Counted from the stretch's first letter, positions 1-9,377 are shown. The stretch is DNA of 64,000 nt from Brevundimonas pishanensis (GCF_022750635.1 NZ_JAJKBG010000004.1:124001-188000); one strand, 5' to 3'. Translations and numbers: made by a program. Notes: generated by a model not told the origin, from the letters alone.

Positions 1-531
1 TCGGGCGAAGCGCAGTGGAACAGCGCAGACGGCTTCTTCTACGCGGGTCCAGCGTTCGAAACGGTCAAGAGCAATGGCTCGAACATTGAGGTTGAGATTG
101 GCGGCGGTATCCGTCCCCAATGGGCTGGCTTCGATTTCGACCTGAACGCCGTGCACAAATGGCGTCTGGATTCCAATCCGGGCGTGGATGACGACGCGTG
201 GGAATTCACTGCCGACATGAAGCGTTCGATCGGCCCTGCCAGCGCGCGTCTGCGGCTACAGCACTCGCCGGACGGCACCGGTTCGGTCAAGCAATGGACC
301 TGGGTCTCGGCCCGCGCAGGTTGGGACTTTAACGACAAGCTGAACGCCAGCGCCGAACTGGGCTATCGCGATCAGACCAACGCCGTCAGCTATACCGGCT
401 ATAATGTCGGCGTGTCCTATCTGCTGACCCAGGAACTGGAACTGGACGTTCGCTGGCACGGCACCGACGCCGACGAACCGGGCGAACAGTACAAGGACGC
501 TCTGGTAGCGACCGTCGCCTACATGTTCTAG
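1..531 (+). CDS. TorF/Gcw_chp-like outer-membrane barrel protein (5' end outside window)
   Basis: The reading frame is open from base 1, so the N-terminus and any signal peptide lie upstream of the window. The visible 176 residues have alternating polar/hydrophobic strands, aromatic girdle residues and a terminal Phe, as in an outer-membrane beta-barrel. The C-terminal half is clearly paralogous to the next gene: both share GYRDQ, YTGYN and DVRWHGTDAD. The family resembles TorF/Gcw_chp (PF09694), putative porins of unknown substrate. A hairpin terminator follows the stop. Barrel assignment is fairly sure; the transport role is inferred. Confidence 0.75.
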   Translation, partial: SGEAQWNSADGFFYAGPAFETVKSNGSNIEVEIGGGIRPQWAGFDFDLNAVHKWRLDSNPGVDDDAWEFTADMKRSIGPASARLRLQHSPDGTGSVKQWTWVSARAGWDFNDKLNASAELGYRDQTNAVSYTGYNVGVSYLLTQELELDVRWHGTDADEPGEQYKDALVATVAYMF

Positions 532-555
532 GGGGTCCCCAACAGGACTTTCGGG

Positions 556-576
556 CGGCCCCTTCGGGGCCGTTTC
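556..576 (+). terminator. Rho-independent terminator after first barrel gene
   Basis: Seven-base-pair GC stem (cggcccc/ggggccg) with a TTC loop, followed by a short T tract. It lies 25 bases after the stop codon and separates the two paralogous barrel genes. Confidence 0.7.
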
Positions 577-657
577 CAATTCTAAGTAGTTTCAACAGGT
601 TGCCATAGCCTAACAGCAAAGCTACCCCGCGCGTCCTTTTAGTACCGCGGAGTATCC

Positions 658-1350
658 ATGCGCCTGCATTCCACCCTGATCGCCCTCACCCTTGCCGCCG
701 CTGCGGTTGCCCCTGCCAGCGTTGCCCAAGCCCAATCGGGGACCTTCAGCTTCGCCGTGGGCGCAGGTTCTGACAACCGCCAGCGTGACGTGTCCAAGTC
801 GGAAGGCGACGCCTATACGTGGGGCCGCGCGACCTGGAACAGCAACAGCAAGGCCTTCTACGCCCAAGCCGCCTATGAAACGCTAGATATGGGCGGTGCC
901 GATCTCGGTCTTGCAGCCTTCACCGGTATTCGTACGCAGGTTGCTGGCTTCGATGCCGATATCCAGATCAGTTATAAGGCTCTGATCGACGCCAGTCCTG
1001 CTTTCGATGACGACACCTTCGAAACCAAGGTTGACCTCACCCGCACCTATGGCAAGACCCGCACCCGCCTGCGCGCCGAGTATTCGCCGGACGGCCTGGG
1101 TGCGACCGAAGAGTGGGTCTGGGTCTCGGCCTATGCGGCCTATCCGCTGACCCGCAAGCTGTCGGTTTCGGGCGAGATCGGTTACCGCGACCAAGCCTCG
1201 AACATCGACTACACCGGCTATAACGCGGGCGTCACCTACGCCATCACGCCGCAAGTCGGCGTGGACGTGCGCTGGCACGGCACTGACGCCGATATTCCGG
1301 TCGCTGCCCACAAGGACAGCATCGTCGCCAATCTGAGCTATGCGTTCTGA
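658..1350 (+). CDS. TorF/Gcw_chp-like outer-membrane barrel protein
   Basis: This 230-residue protein starts with a classical signal peptide (MRLHSTLIALTLAAAAVAPA, cleavage expected after AQA near residue 26). Beta-strand-rich sequence follows and ends in SYAF, the terminal aromatic recognised by the BAM machinery. It is a tandem paralogue of the preceding gene, sharing GYRDQ, YTGYN and DVRWHGTDAD. It resembles TorF/Gcw_chp putative porins, for which no substrate is firmly known. It is separately terminated from its paralogue, so the two may be expressed differently. Outer-membrane location is likely; function is unknown. Confidence 0.75.
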   Translation: MRLHSTLIALTLAAAAVAPASVAQAQSGTFSFAVGAGSDNRQRDVSKSEGDAYTWGRATWNSNSKAFYAQAAYETLDMGGADLGLAAFTGIRTQVAGFDADIQISYKALIDASPAFDDDTFETKVDLTRTYGKTRTRLRAEYSPDGLGATEEWVWVSAYAAYPLTRKLSVSGEIGYRDQASNIDYTGYNAGVTYAITPQVGVDVRWHGTDADIPVAAHKDSIVANLSYAF

Positions 1351-1363
1351 TTGACGGATATGG

Positions 1364-1392
1364 AAAAGGGGGCCGATCAGGCCCCCTTTTTT
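1364..1392. terminator. Bidirectional terminator
   Basis: Ten-base-pair hairpin (aaaagggggc/gccccctttt) with T runs on the plus strand and, through the A run, on the minus strand. It sits between the convergent barrel gene and the mechanosensitive channel gene and probably ends both transcripts. Confidence 0.85.
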
Positions 1393-2653
1393 AGTGCGCT
1401 AATGCCGGTCTTTCGGACGCAAGCGCCGAGAGCACGGCGGCCACATCCCCTCCAGTCGGTTGCTGCGCCAGTCGCAAACCGAACTCGTGCATGATGGCCA
1501 GCAGGTGATCGAAAATGTCCGACTGGATCGCCTCATATTCCGCCCACACCACCGTGTTGGTGAAGCAGTAGATCTCGAGCGGCAGGCCCGTCTCCGTCGG
1601 CTGCATCTGGCGAACCAGTTGCGTCATGCCGTGGTTCAGGCGCGGATGGCTGCGCAGGTAATGCTCAACATAGGCGCGGAACGTCCCAAGATTGGTCGCC
1701 CTGCGGGTGTTGATGGGGTCGCGTCCGTTCTCCACCAGTTGGGCGTTCCAGCGGTCCAGTTCTTCGGACTTGGAAGTCAGATAGTCGTCGATCAGCATGA
1801 TGCGGCGCATATGGCTGCGCTCTTCGTCGCTGAGGAAGCGCACGCTGTTCTGGTCGATCAGAAGCGAACGCTTGATGCGACGCCCGCCGCTTTCCTGCAT
1901 GCCGCGCCAGTTCTTGTAGGACTCGTTGATCAGCCTCCACGTCGGGATGGTGGTAATCGTCTTGTCCCAGTTCTGGACCTTTACGGTGTGCAGGGCGATG
2001 TCGATGACGTCACCGTCAGCGTTCAACTGGGGCATCTCGATCCAGTCCCCTACCCGCAGCATGTCATTGGAGTTCAACTGAACCGATGCGACCAGCGACA
2101 GGATCGTATCCTTGAAGACCAACATCAGCACTGCGGCCAACGCACCGAGGCCTGACAGCAGCAAGAGCGGCGAACGATCAATCAGGGTCGCAATCACAAG
2201 GATCGATCCGATCGCATAGAAGACCAGCTTCACGACCTGCAGATAGCCCTTGATGCTGCGGCGATGCGCACGCTCACTGCGGTTGTAGATGGCATTGGCC
2301 ATGTCGAGCGCACTGCCGATAGCCAGCACGACAGCAACGATGGTGAAGGCCCCCGCAACATTCTGAATGACGGTTGCTGCGGCGGGCGACAGGTGCGGCA
2401 CCGAACCGATGCCAAACTGGACAACCAGCGATGGCACGACACGCGCCAGATTACGAACGACAGGACGCAGCAGTCCTTCTAGATCTTCAGTCGCACGGCC
2501 TACGAGGCTGAGCAGCAGACGGGTCAGGCCTCGCCGAACGATGAAGTCGGCAACAAAGGCCAACAGAGCAAGAAGAAGAAGTCCCACCAGCATTTCTGCC
2601 GCAGGATAGTCGGTTAGTCGGGCGCGCAAGGCGTCGTATGACAGCATGCCCAA
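1391..2653 (-). CDS. ybdG: Mechanosensitive channel, YbdG/MscM subfamily
   Basis: The 420-residue product is an inner-membrane MscS-superfamily channel that releases solutes when membrane tension rises. About five hydrophobic segments lie in the first 190 residues, with the pore-lining helix and MscS beta domain around LLLSGLGALAAVLMLVFKD and NDMLRVGDWIEMP. The C-terminal blocks GGRRIKRS, GTFRAYVEHYLR, LPLEIYCFTNTVVW and SIQADIF-like DIFDHLLAIMHEFGLRL match E. coli YbdG closely, and the length (415 in E. coli) agrees. This is therefore the YbdG branch rather than MscS proper. It is a lone gene, convergent with the barrel gene. An ATG two codons downstream could also be the start. Confidence 0.92.
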   Translation of the reverse strand: MGMLSYDALRARLTDYPAAEMLVGLLLLALLAFVADFIVRRGLTRLLLSLVGRATEDLEGLLRPVVRNLARVVPSLVVQFGIGSVPHLSPAAATVIQNVAGAFTIVAVVLAIGSALDMANAIYNRSERAHRRSIKGYLQVVKLVFYAIGSILVIATLIDRSPLLLLSGLGALAAVLMLVFKDTILSLVASVQLNSNDMLRVGDWIEMPQLNADGDVIDIALHTVKVQNWDKTITTIPTWRLINESYKNWRGMQESGGRRIKRSLLIDQNSVRFLSDEERSHMRRIMLIDDYLTSKSEELDRWNAQLVENGRDPINTRRATNLGTFRAYVEHYLRSHPRLNHGMTQLVRQMQPTETGLPLEIYCFTNTVVWAEYEAIQSDIFDHLLAIMHEFGLRLAQQPTGGDVAAVLSALASERPALAH

Positions 2654-2715
2654 AGACTAAGGGCCGAGGTCCATCAATTGAACCCCGGCCCCTTGTCGCA
2701 TTAGTCGAAACTAGA

Positions 2716-3879
2716 TCAGGAGAGCGCCTGATCCAGATCGGCAATCAGGTCCTCGATGTTCTCGACACCCACCGACAGGCGGATCAGGTTGTCGGTCACC
2801 CCGCTGGCCTCGCGCACATCCTTGGGGATGCTGGCGTGGGTCATGATGGCCGGATGGTTCACGAGGCTTTCCACACCGCCAAGGGACTCGGCCAGCGTGA
2901 ACACCTGCACACGTTCCAGAACGCGCTTGGTGCGCTCCAGATCGCCATCGATCACCACCGAGACCATGCCGCCAAAGCCGCCGGTCATCTGGCTCTTGGC
3001 CAGTGCGTGCTGCGGGTGGCTTTCCAGACCCGGATAGATGACCTGCTTCACGCCTTCGCGGGTTTCCAGCCACTGGGCCAGCTTCATGGCGTTTTCGCAG
3101 TGCGCCTTCATGCGAAGCGCCAGCGTTTTGAGGCCACGGTTCACGAGGAAGGCATCGAACGGGCCCATGACGCCGCCGATGGAGTTCTGCAGGAACTTCA
3201 GCTCTGCGGCCATTTCCGGCGTCTTGGCGATCAGGACACCGCCGACCACGTCTGAGTGGCCGTTCAGATATTTGGTCGCCGAGTGCATAACGATGTCCGC
3301 GCCCAGCGACAGCGGCTGCTGGCAGTATGGCGAGGCAAAGGTGTTGTCGACCACGAGGATCAGGTTGTGTGCCTTGGCGATCTTCGACAAAGCGGCAATG
3401 TCGGCCAGCTTCATCATCGGATTGGTCGGCGTTTCGACCCACAGCATCTTGGTCTTTGCGGTGATAGCCGCCGAGACCGCCGCCAGATCGCTCAGATCGA
3501 TATAGCTGAAGTCCAGACCCATCGAGCGACGACGCACGCGCTCGAACAGACGCCATGAACCGCCGTAAAGGTCATCGCCCGTGACGATGTGCGAACCGGC
3601 ATCCAGTAGCTCCAGCGCCGTCGAGGTCGCGGCCATACCCGAGCCGAAGCCGAACGCCTGAACCCCGCCTTCGAGGTCTGCGATGCAGGCCTCGAAGGCC
3701 ATGCGGGTCGGGTTCTTGCCGCGTGCGTATTCAAAGCCCTTGTTCACGCCGGGGCTTTCCTGCGCAAAGGTCGAGGTGGCGTAGATCGGCGTCATAACCG
3801 CGCCAGTCGTCGGGTCGGGCTCTTGGCCTGCGTGGATAGCGCGGGTCGAGAAGCCTTGTTGGTTTTTCTTATCAGACAT
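2716..3879 (-). CDS. Cystathionine gamma-lyase / Cys-Met PLP enzyme
   Basis: This 387-residue member of the Cys/Met metabolism PLP family (PF01053) is a cytosolic fold-type I enzyme. The PLP lysine is K203 in SATKYLNGHSD, and the phosphate-binding GSGMAA and the YAR/NPTR substrate region are intact. It begins 4 bases after the cystathionine beta-synthase gene. That context favours cystathionine gamma-lyase, which releases cysteine from cystathionine in reverse trans-sulfuration. Cystathionine gamma-synthase or O-succinylhomoserine sulfhydrylase activity cannot be excluded from sequence alone. Family is certain; exact reaction about 75 percent. Confidence 0.88.
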   Translation of the reverse strand: MSDKKNQQGFSTRAIHAGQEPDPTTGAVMTPIYATSTFAQESPGVNKGFEYARGKNPTRMAFEACIADLEGGVQAFGFGSGMAATSTALELLDAGSHIVTGDDLYGGSWRLFERVRRRSMGLDFSYIDLSDLAAVSAAITAKTKMLWVETPTNPMMKLADIAALSKIAKAHNLILVVDNTFASPYCQQPLSLGADIVMHSATKYLNGHSDVVGGVLIAKTPEMAAELKFLQNSIGGVMGPFDAFLVNRGLKTLALRMKAHCENAMKLAQWLETREGVKQVIYPGLESHPQHALAKSQMTGGFGGMVSVVIDGDLERTKRVLERVQVFTLAESLGGVESLVNHPAIMTHASIPKDVREASGVTDNLIRLSVGVENIEDLIADLDQALS

Positions 3880-3883
3880 GGAC

Positions 3884-5287
3884 TTAGCGGTTCAGGCTGA
3901 GGTGGTTGATAAGGTCGGCGCGGGTGATCAGACCCACGAACTTGTCGCCGTCCTGCACAATGGCCACGCGGTCACGGTCGAACAGCGGGATTAGGGCGTC
4001 GAGGTCTTCGGTCACCTGAACCGTGTCCAGATCGCGGGTCATGGCGGTGGACACCGTCTTGGCGAAACGCTCCTTGCGGGTGATTTCGTCGGTGTTCATC
4101 AGGTGCACGATGTCGCTCTCGTCGACGATGCCAATCAGGCGGCCATCCTGAATGACCGGAAGCTGCGACACGTCGCTGCCGCGCATACGCTTGAAGGCGG
4201 TGTCGATGGTGTCTTCCGGACCAACCACGACCACATCACCCTTTTCATATTTGCGGGTGATCAGGTCGGACAGGTTGCCCTTGATCTCGCGCTCGGTCAG
4301 GCCTTGGTCGGCCAGCCAGGTGTCGTTGTAGACCTTGGACAGGTATTTCGCGCCGGTGTCACAGACGAAGGTGACGATGGTCTTCGGCTCGGTCTGCTCC
4401 TTGCACCAGCGCAGAGCCGCGGCAATCAGGCAGCCCGACGACGAGCCAGCCAGCACGCCTTCCTTCAGCAGAAGCTCGCGCGCCGTGGCGATCGATTCCG
4501 CATCGGGGATGGAATAAGCTTTGTCGATAAGTTCGATATCAGCGGTGTCCGGCACAAAGTTTTGCCCGATGCCTTCGACGGTATAGGAGCCGTCAGGGCC
4601 CGGTTTGCCTTCGTTGACGATTCCCGCCAGCGCCGAACCGACAGGGTCAGCCAACAGAATTTCTGCCTTGGATCCCTGTGACTTTAGATATCGTGCGATA
4701 CCGGTGATGGTACCGCCCGAACCGATGCCCGCGACGAAGGCGTCGATATCGCCGCCCGTCTGTTCCCAGATCTCCGGACCGGTCGATTTGAAGTGGGCTT
4801 CGGAGTTCGCGTCGTTGGCGAATTGGTTTACGTAATAGGCACCCGGAATCTGCTGTGCCAGACGCTCTGCCATGTCGGTGTAATATTCCGGATGGCCGTG
4901 CGGAACGTCCGAACGGGTCAGGCGTACGTCGGCCCCCATCGCGCGCAGATGCTGGATTTTTTCCTTCGACATCTTGTCCGGAATGACCAGCAAGACCTTG
5001 TAACCCTTTTGTTTTCCGACCAGCGTCAGTGCCAGACCGGTGTTGCCGGCGGTGGCTTCGACAATGGTGCCGCCCGGTTGCAGCAGGCCCGAGTTTTCAG
5101 CAGCCTCGATCATCGACAGCGCGATACGGTCCTTGATCGAACCGCCGGGGTTCTGGCTCTCCAGCTTGATCAGAAGACGGCACAGGCCCGTGTCCATCTT
5201 GGTCACCTGAACCATCGGCGTTTTGCCGATCAGGTCCAGCAGCGTGTTTGCCGGACGGGAAAGGACTGGCGTGTCGGTCAACGACAT
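3884..5287 (-). CDS. Cystathionine beta-synthase with C-terminal CBS domain pair
   Basis: The 467-residue protein has a fold-type II PLP domain (residues about 15-325) with the PLP lysine K52 in NPGGSIKDR and the substrate loop ATAGNTG. Two CBS domains follow (about 340-465), each a typical adenosyl-ligand-binding module. It condenses serine and homocysteine to cystathionine. The N-terminal heme domain of animal enzymes is absent. The tandem CBS domains and the downstream gamma-lyase argue for a beta-synthase rather than a cysteine synthase (cysK). It is first in a two-gene operon, divergent from rnr. Confidence 0.88.
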   Translation of the reverse strand: MSLTDTPVLSRPANTLLDLIGKTPMVQVTKMDTGLCRLLIKLESQNPGGSIKDRIALSMIEAAENSGLLQPGGTIVEATAGNTGLALTLVGKQKGYKVLLVIPDKMSKEKIQHLRAMGADVRLTRSDVPHGHPEYYTDMAERLAQQIPGAYYVNQFANDANSEAHFKSTGPEIWEQTGGDIDAFVAGIGSGGTITGIARYLKSQGSKAEILLADPVGSALAGIVNEGKPGPDGSYTVEGIGQNFVPDTADIELIDKAYSIPDAESIATARELLLKEGVLAGSSSGCLIAAALRWCKEQTEPKTIVTFVCDTGAKYLSKVYNDTWLADQGLTEREIKGNLSDLITRKYEKGDVVVVGPEDTIDTAFKRMRGSDVSQLPVIQDGRLIGIVDESDIVHLMNTDEITRKERFAKTVSTAMTRDLDTVQVTEDLDALIPLFDRDRVAIVQDGDKFVGLITRADLINHLSLNR

Positions 5288-5398
5288 AGGCTTTGCTCCA
5301 CTTAGCGCGTTTAAAGTCGAGGCTGAGCCGTGCAGGCTTCATGGTCAACTTGTGCAAGTTTTCACCTTTTCGGCCAAAAGCGCGTTATTGAGGGCGTA

Positions 5399-7729
5399 AT
5401 GGCTAAAAATCCCAAGCGCCCCGTAGCGGGCCTCCCCGATAAAGACACTCTCCTCGCCTTCCTTCGTGAAGCCGGAGAGGCCGAAAAGTCCGATATTGCA
5501 CGCGCCTTCGGCCTGAAGGGCGCGGAGCGGCGTATGCTGCGAGAAATGCTGCGCGAACTGGAAGCCGAGGGCAAACTCGGCAAACGTGGCCGCAAGGGCT
5601 TTGCCGAGGCAGGCACCCTGCCCCCCGTGGGCGTGGCCGATGTGGTGGCCCGCACCGACGACGGCGAACTGGTCGTGCAACTGGTCAAGGGCGATGCCGA
5701 CGCGCCTCAGGCTATTCTGGCCACGGACAAAGACCGTCGCGGTTCCGCCCCCGGTCTGGGCGACCGCCTGTTGGTCAAGTTCGAGCGCGTGGACGACAAC
5801 GAGTGGGTCGCCCGCTTCATCAAGAAGCTGGACGCCGACGGCCTCAAGATTCTCGGCGTGATCCGCAAGGGTCATCGCGAGGTGCGCATTATCCCCGTCG
5901 ACAAGCGCGACAAGGATGTCCTGACCGTCGCCCCTGCTCAGGCCGAAGGCTTGAAGGACGGCGATCTGGTGCTGGCCACGTCCCAGCGCGGCGAAGGTCG
6001 TTATGGCCCCAAGCGCGGTAAGATTTTGGAAGTGATCGGTCGCGAGGATGATCCCCGCGCTGCCTCCATCATCGCCATCCACCAGAACAATATCCCGATC
6101 GGCTTCTCCGAAGCGGTCGAGGCCGAGGCGAACGATCAGGAACTGCCGACCCTCAAGGGCCGCGAAGATCTGCGTCACATCCCCTTCGTCACCATCGACC
6201 CGCAGGACGCGCGCGACCACGACGACGCCGTCTATGCCGAGCGCGACACGGACGAAAAGAACCCTGACGGCTGGGTCGTCTGGGTCGCCATCGCCGACGT
6301 CGCCGCTTACGTTCGCCCGAACACGGCGCTGGACCGCGAGGCCCGCGCCAAAGGCAACTCGACCTACTTCCCTGACCGCGTAGAGCCCATGCTCCCGGAA
6401 GTGCTGTCGAACGGTCTTTGCAGCCTGAAGGAAGGCGAGAACCGCGCCACCATGGCGGTGCGGATGGTGTTCGACAAATCCGGCACCAAGATCGGTCACA
6501 AATTCACGCGTGGCCTGATGCGCTCGCACGCCAAGCTCTCGTATGAGCAGGCACAGGCCGCCATCGACGGCCAGCAGGACGACACCACCGGCCCCATCAT
6601 GGATACCATCCTGTATCCGCTGTGGAACGCCTATGCCTGCATGCTCAAGGGCCGCGAGCGTCGTGCTCCGCTGGCCATCGAAAGCCTTGAGCGCCGCGTG
6701 AAGATGTCGCCCAATGGCGGCATTGAAGCCATTCTTCCGCGCAAGTCGCTGGAAGCGCACCGTCTGATCGAAGAGATGATGGTGCAGGCCAACGTCTGCG
6801 CCGCCCAGACCCTTGAGAAGGCCCGCACGCCCCTGATCTACCGCGTCCACGAGACGCCCAGTCAGGAGAAGATCTTCAATCTGGCGGACTTCCTGCACAC
6901 CATCGGCAAGAACTGGTCCAAGGGCGAGGCCCCCACCACCAAGCGATTCAACAAGCTGCTGGGCGAGATCAAGGACACCGAGCACGCGGAAGTGGTCAAC
7001 GAAGTGGTCCTGCGTACCCAGATGCAGGCCTTCTATAGCACCGAGAACCTCGGCCACTTTGGTCTGAACCTCGACCGCTATGGCCACTTCACCTCACCGA
7101 TCCGCCGCTATGCCGACCTTATGGTGCACCGTGGCCTGATCCGGGCGCTGAACCTCGGCAACGATGGCTTGACGGATCGCGAAGTGGCCGAGCTATCGGG
7201 CGTTGCCGAGCACATCACCGACACCGAGCGCCGCTCGATGGCGGCAGAACGTTCGGCCATGGACCGCTATATCGCCGCCTTCCTGCAGGACCATGTGGGC
7301 GCGACCTTCAATGGCCGCATCACGGGCGTGACGCGCTTTGGTCTGTTTGTCCGTCTGGACGAAACGGGCGCGGACGGTCTGGTGCCGGTGTCTTCGCTGG
7401 GCGACGAATATTTTGTCCATGACGACCGCAGCCACGCCCTTGTCGGCGAACGTTCGGGCAAGCGTTTCCCGCTGGGCATGAATGTTCAGGTGCTGCTCGT
7501 CGAGGCCACTCCGGTGACGGGTGGTCTGGTTCTGCAGATGCTGTCCGAAGCCGCGCCGCGTGATCCGAATGCGGCCCAGCCGCGTCTGGGTATGCGCGGT
7601 CGTAACGACAACCGCCCCGGCCATCGCGGCAAAGGGGCTGGCGGCAAAGGCCCTGGTGGCGGTCGCTCGCGCAATGGAAACAAGCCCAACGGCGGCCTGA
7701 AGGGCGTCCGCAAGGGCAAGCGTAAGTGA
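5399..7729 (+). CDS. rnr: Ribonuclease R (3'-5' exoribonuclease)
   Basis: This 776-residue RNase II/RNB enzyme degrades structured RNA 3' to 5'. In order: an N-terminal helix-turn-helix region (residues about 10-60), cold-shock-type OB domains, the RNB catalytic domain with the Asp cluster DPQDARDHDDAV (about residues 265-280) and GRYxHFTSPIRRYADL-type core, an S1 domain (about 634-715), and a Gly/Lys/Arg-rich basic tail that helps duplex unwinding in this family. I chose the ATG at 5399, preceded by GAGGG, over an in-frame ATG 23 codons upstream that would run into the divergent promoter region. The stop overlaps the NUDIX gene by 4 bases. Confidence 0.95.
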   Translation: MAKNPKRPVAGLPDKDTLLAFLREAGEAEKSDIARAFGLKGAERRMLREMLRELEAEGKLGKRGRKGFAEAGTLPPVGVADVVARTDDGELVVQLVKGDADAPQAILATDKDRRGSAPGLGDRLLVKFERVDDNEWVARFIKKLDADGLKILGVIRKGHREVRIIPVDKRDKDVLTVAPAQAEGLKDGDLVLATSQRGEGRYGPKRGKILEVIGREDDPRAASIIAIHQNNIPIGFSEAVEAEANDQELPTLKGREDLRHIPFVTIDPQDARDHDDAVYAERDTDEKNPDGWVVWVAIADVAAYVRPNTALDREARAKGNSTYFPDRVEPMLPEVLSNGLCSLKEGENRATMAVRMVFDKSGTKIGHKFTRGLMRSHAKLSYEQAQAAIDGQQDDTTGPIMDTILYPLWNAYACMLKGRERRAPLAIESLERRVKMSPNGGIEAILPRKSLEAHRLIEEMMVQANVCAAQTLEKARTPLIYRVHETPSQEKIFNLADFLHTIGKNWSKGEAPTTKRFNKLLGEIKDTEHAEVVNEVVLRTQMQAFYSTENLGHFGLNLDRYGHFTSPIRRYADLMVHRGLIRALNLGNDGLTDREVAELSGVAEHITDTERRSMAAERSAMDRYIAAFLQDHVGATFNGRITGVTRFGLFVRLDETGADGLVPVSSLGDEYFVHDDRSHALVGERSGKRFPLGMNVQVLLVEATPVTGGLVLQMLSEAAPRDPNAAQPRLGMRGRNDNRPGHRGKGAGGKGPGGGRSRNGNKPNGGLKGVRKGKRK

Positions 7730-8430
7730 TCGAACCGTTCGACGCGAAACAGGATCTGGCCGATGCGCCGCGCGTCGGGGGCCAACAGCGCCCCCGCGAT
7801 GCGGCGACCCTGATCCTTACCCGCGGCGACAAACACCTCGAAGTCCTGATGGGCCGCCGCGCCGACAGCCATGTGTTCATGGCCTCGAAATGGGTCTTCC
7901 CCGGTGGCCGTATCGACCCGTCCGACTTCAGGGCTGGCTATACGGGCGATCTGAACACCGACACCGCGCGACGTCTGGAAATGGAAATGCCCGCCAGACG
8001 GGCCCGCGCATTGGCCCTGACGGCCATCCGCGAGACGTTCGAGGAGACAGGCCTGATCCTTGGCCTGAGGGCTCCTGTGGCCTCTGTGGTCGGCCCATGG
8101 CGCGAATACCGTCAGGCGGGCGCTCTGCCCGACCTGTCGTGCCTGACCTATATCGCCCGCGCCATTACCCCGCCCGGCCGTACGCGCCGCTTTGACGCCC
8201 GCTTCTTTACCGCGCCCATCGAGGCGCTGCGCGATCCGGACGACATCGTCGGCTCTGGAGAGCTGGACGAAATCGCATGGCTGCCAATCAAAGAGGCCAT
8301 GGCGCAGGACCTACCCTCCATCACCCGCTTCGTTCTGGGCGAGGCACTGGAGCGGATGGAGTATCCCGACCGCCCCCTGCCCTTCGTGCGAATGCTGCAC
8401 GGCCAGCACCGCATCGAACGCCGCGGCTAA
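7726..8430 (+). CDS. NUDIX hydrolase
   Basis: The 234-residue protein carries a Nudix box (AIRETFEETGLILGL), the metal-binding helix that cleaves nucleoside diphosphates linked to another moiety. The GTG start overlaps the rnr stop (GTGA), so the two are translationally coupled. That suggests, without proving, a role in nucleotide clean-up alongside RNA decay. The N-terminal region contains ATLILTRGDKHLEVLMGRR and an FPGG motif typical of Nudix strands. The substrate cannot be read from the sequence. Confidence 0.85.
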   Translation: MIEPFDAKQDLADAPRVGGQQRPRDAATLILTRGDKHLEVLMGRRADSHVFMASKWVFPGGRIDPSDFRAGYTGDLNTDTARRLEMEMPARRARALALTAIRETFEETGLILGLRAPVASVVGPWREYRQAGALPDLSCLTYIARAITPPGRTRRFDARFFTAPIEALRDPDDIVGSGELDEIAWLPIKEAMAQDLPSITRFVLGEALERMEYPDRPLPFVRMLHGQHRIERRG

Positions 8431-8439
8431 AGACATCAA

Positions 8440-8475
8440 AAAAGCCGCCAGATCATCTCTGGCGGCTTTTCTCTT
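8440..8475. terminator. Bidirectional terminator
   Basis: Thirteen-base-pair hairpin (aaaagccgccaga/tctggcggctttt) with T-rich tails in both directions. It lies between the convergent NUDIX gene and the secreted-protein gene. Confidence 0.85.
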
Positions 8476-8487
8476 GTCGGGCCTGAC

Positions 8488-9075
8488 CTATTCGACGACC
8501 GGCTTGGTCAGGTCGAACTCCACGCGGAAGTGGCGGCCCGTCGGGCGTCGCAGTTCATAGACATAGGTCTGGGTCGGGTGGACTTCGACGGCCCAGATGT
8601 TGGTGTTCGAGGCCGAGGAGTTGTTTGCAGTGAACAGGTCGATTGATTCCTGATCCACCGGAAACTCCTGACGCTTGGGCGAACCGTCCTGAGTCGTCTC
8701 GCCCCCGTACCAGTGCAGAGTGTGGGTGGTGCCGTCCGGATCGCGGTGATCGTGCTTCAGGCGCATGCCGTTTTCGGTGCGCGTGATAAACCACGTGCGC
8801 GAATGGTCGTCGCCCACCCAGAACGGGATGCGAATCTCGTTCGCTTCGCAGTCGCGCACATGCATCAGCAGGCGTTTTCCGGCGAAATCACCGTCTGTCG
8901 GGCCCGGATTAATGACCTTTCCCTCGAATCTCTGACCGCAGAGCGTCGCCAGATTCGCGAAAAACTGGTCCTGGGAACTAGCGCCCTGCGTATCAGCGGT
9001 CGCCGATCCGGCGGCTAATATGCTGAAAACAGCGGTAGAAATGGCGATTAGGGGTGCAATTCGGTTCGATTCCAT
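8488..9075 (-). CDS. Secreted hypothetical protein
   Basis: I do not recognise the family. The 195-residue product has a signal peptide (APLIAISTAVFSILAAGSATA, cleavage near residue 28). The mature domain is about 165 residues, rich in aromatic and charged residues, with two cysteines (TLCGQRFEG and VRDCEANE) that could pair in the periplasm. Motifs such as HWYGGETTQDGSPKRQEFP and a C-terminal ELRRPTGRHFRVEFDLT suggest a compact beta fold. It is a lone gene between NUDIX and rpmG. A periplasmic role is inferred from the signal peptide only. Confidence 0.65.
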   Translation of the reverse strand: MESNRIAPLIAISTAVFSILAAGSATADTQGASSQDQFFANLATLCGQRFEGKVINPGPTDGDFAGKRLLMHVRDCEANEIRIPFWVGDDHSRTWFITRTENGMRLKHDHRDPDGTTHTLHWYGGETTQDGSPKRQEFPVDQESIDLFTANNSSASNTNIWAVEVHPTQTYVYELRRPTGRHFRVEFDLTKPVVE

Positions 9076-9126
9076 GGCATTGAGCCTACCGAACCGGATG
9101 TGATGCTCAACGTGGCATTCCGCCCG

Positions 9127-9154
9127 TTGACTTTGGCGCGTGTGCGAGTATGTT
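9127..9154 (+). promoter_or_regulatory. Candidate housekeeping promoter of rpmG
   Basis: TTGACT, a 16-base spacer and TATGTT resemble a sigma-70-type promoter, with transcription expected near 9160. A GAGG Shine-Dalgarno follows at 9191 and the rpmG ATG at 9204. Confidence 0.5.
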
Positions 9155-9203
9155 CCGCGCCTTCCATTTCAAGCGGCTTTCGCCGTCGCAGAGGTTTATT
9201 CCG

Positions 9204-9371
9204 ATGGCCAAACCGGCTTCGATCAAGATCCGTCTGAACTCCACCGCAGACACCGGCTTCTTCTACGTCACCAAGAAGAACGCTCGTACCATGACCGAGA
9301 AAATGGTCGTGAAGAAGTACGATCCGGTCGTGCGCAAGCACGTCGAGTTCAAAGAAGGCAAGATCAAGTAA
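9204..9371 (+). CDS. rpmG: 50S ribosomal protein L33
   Basis: The 55-residue basic protein ([20 protein letters not shown] onward) matches the alphaproteobacterial L33 family in length and sequence. It lacks the zinc-binding cysteines, so it is the zinc-independent form. The start at 9204 is supported by GAGG at 9191; an in-frame ATG 18 codons upstream would add a non-family extension. It is a single-gene transcript with its own promoter and terminator. Confidence 0.95.
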   Translation: MAKPASIKIRLNSTADTGFFYVTKKNARTMTEKMVVKKYDPVVRKHVEFKEGKIK

Positions 9372-9377
9372 GTCACT

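Noticed and set aside
5345..7087. 580-codon minus-strand frame opposite rnr
   Set aside because: Mirror frame of RNase R; the rnr frame has all catalytic motifs.
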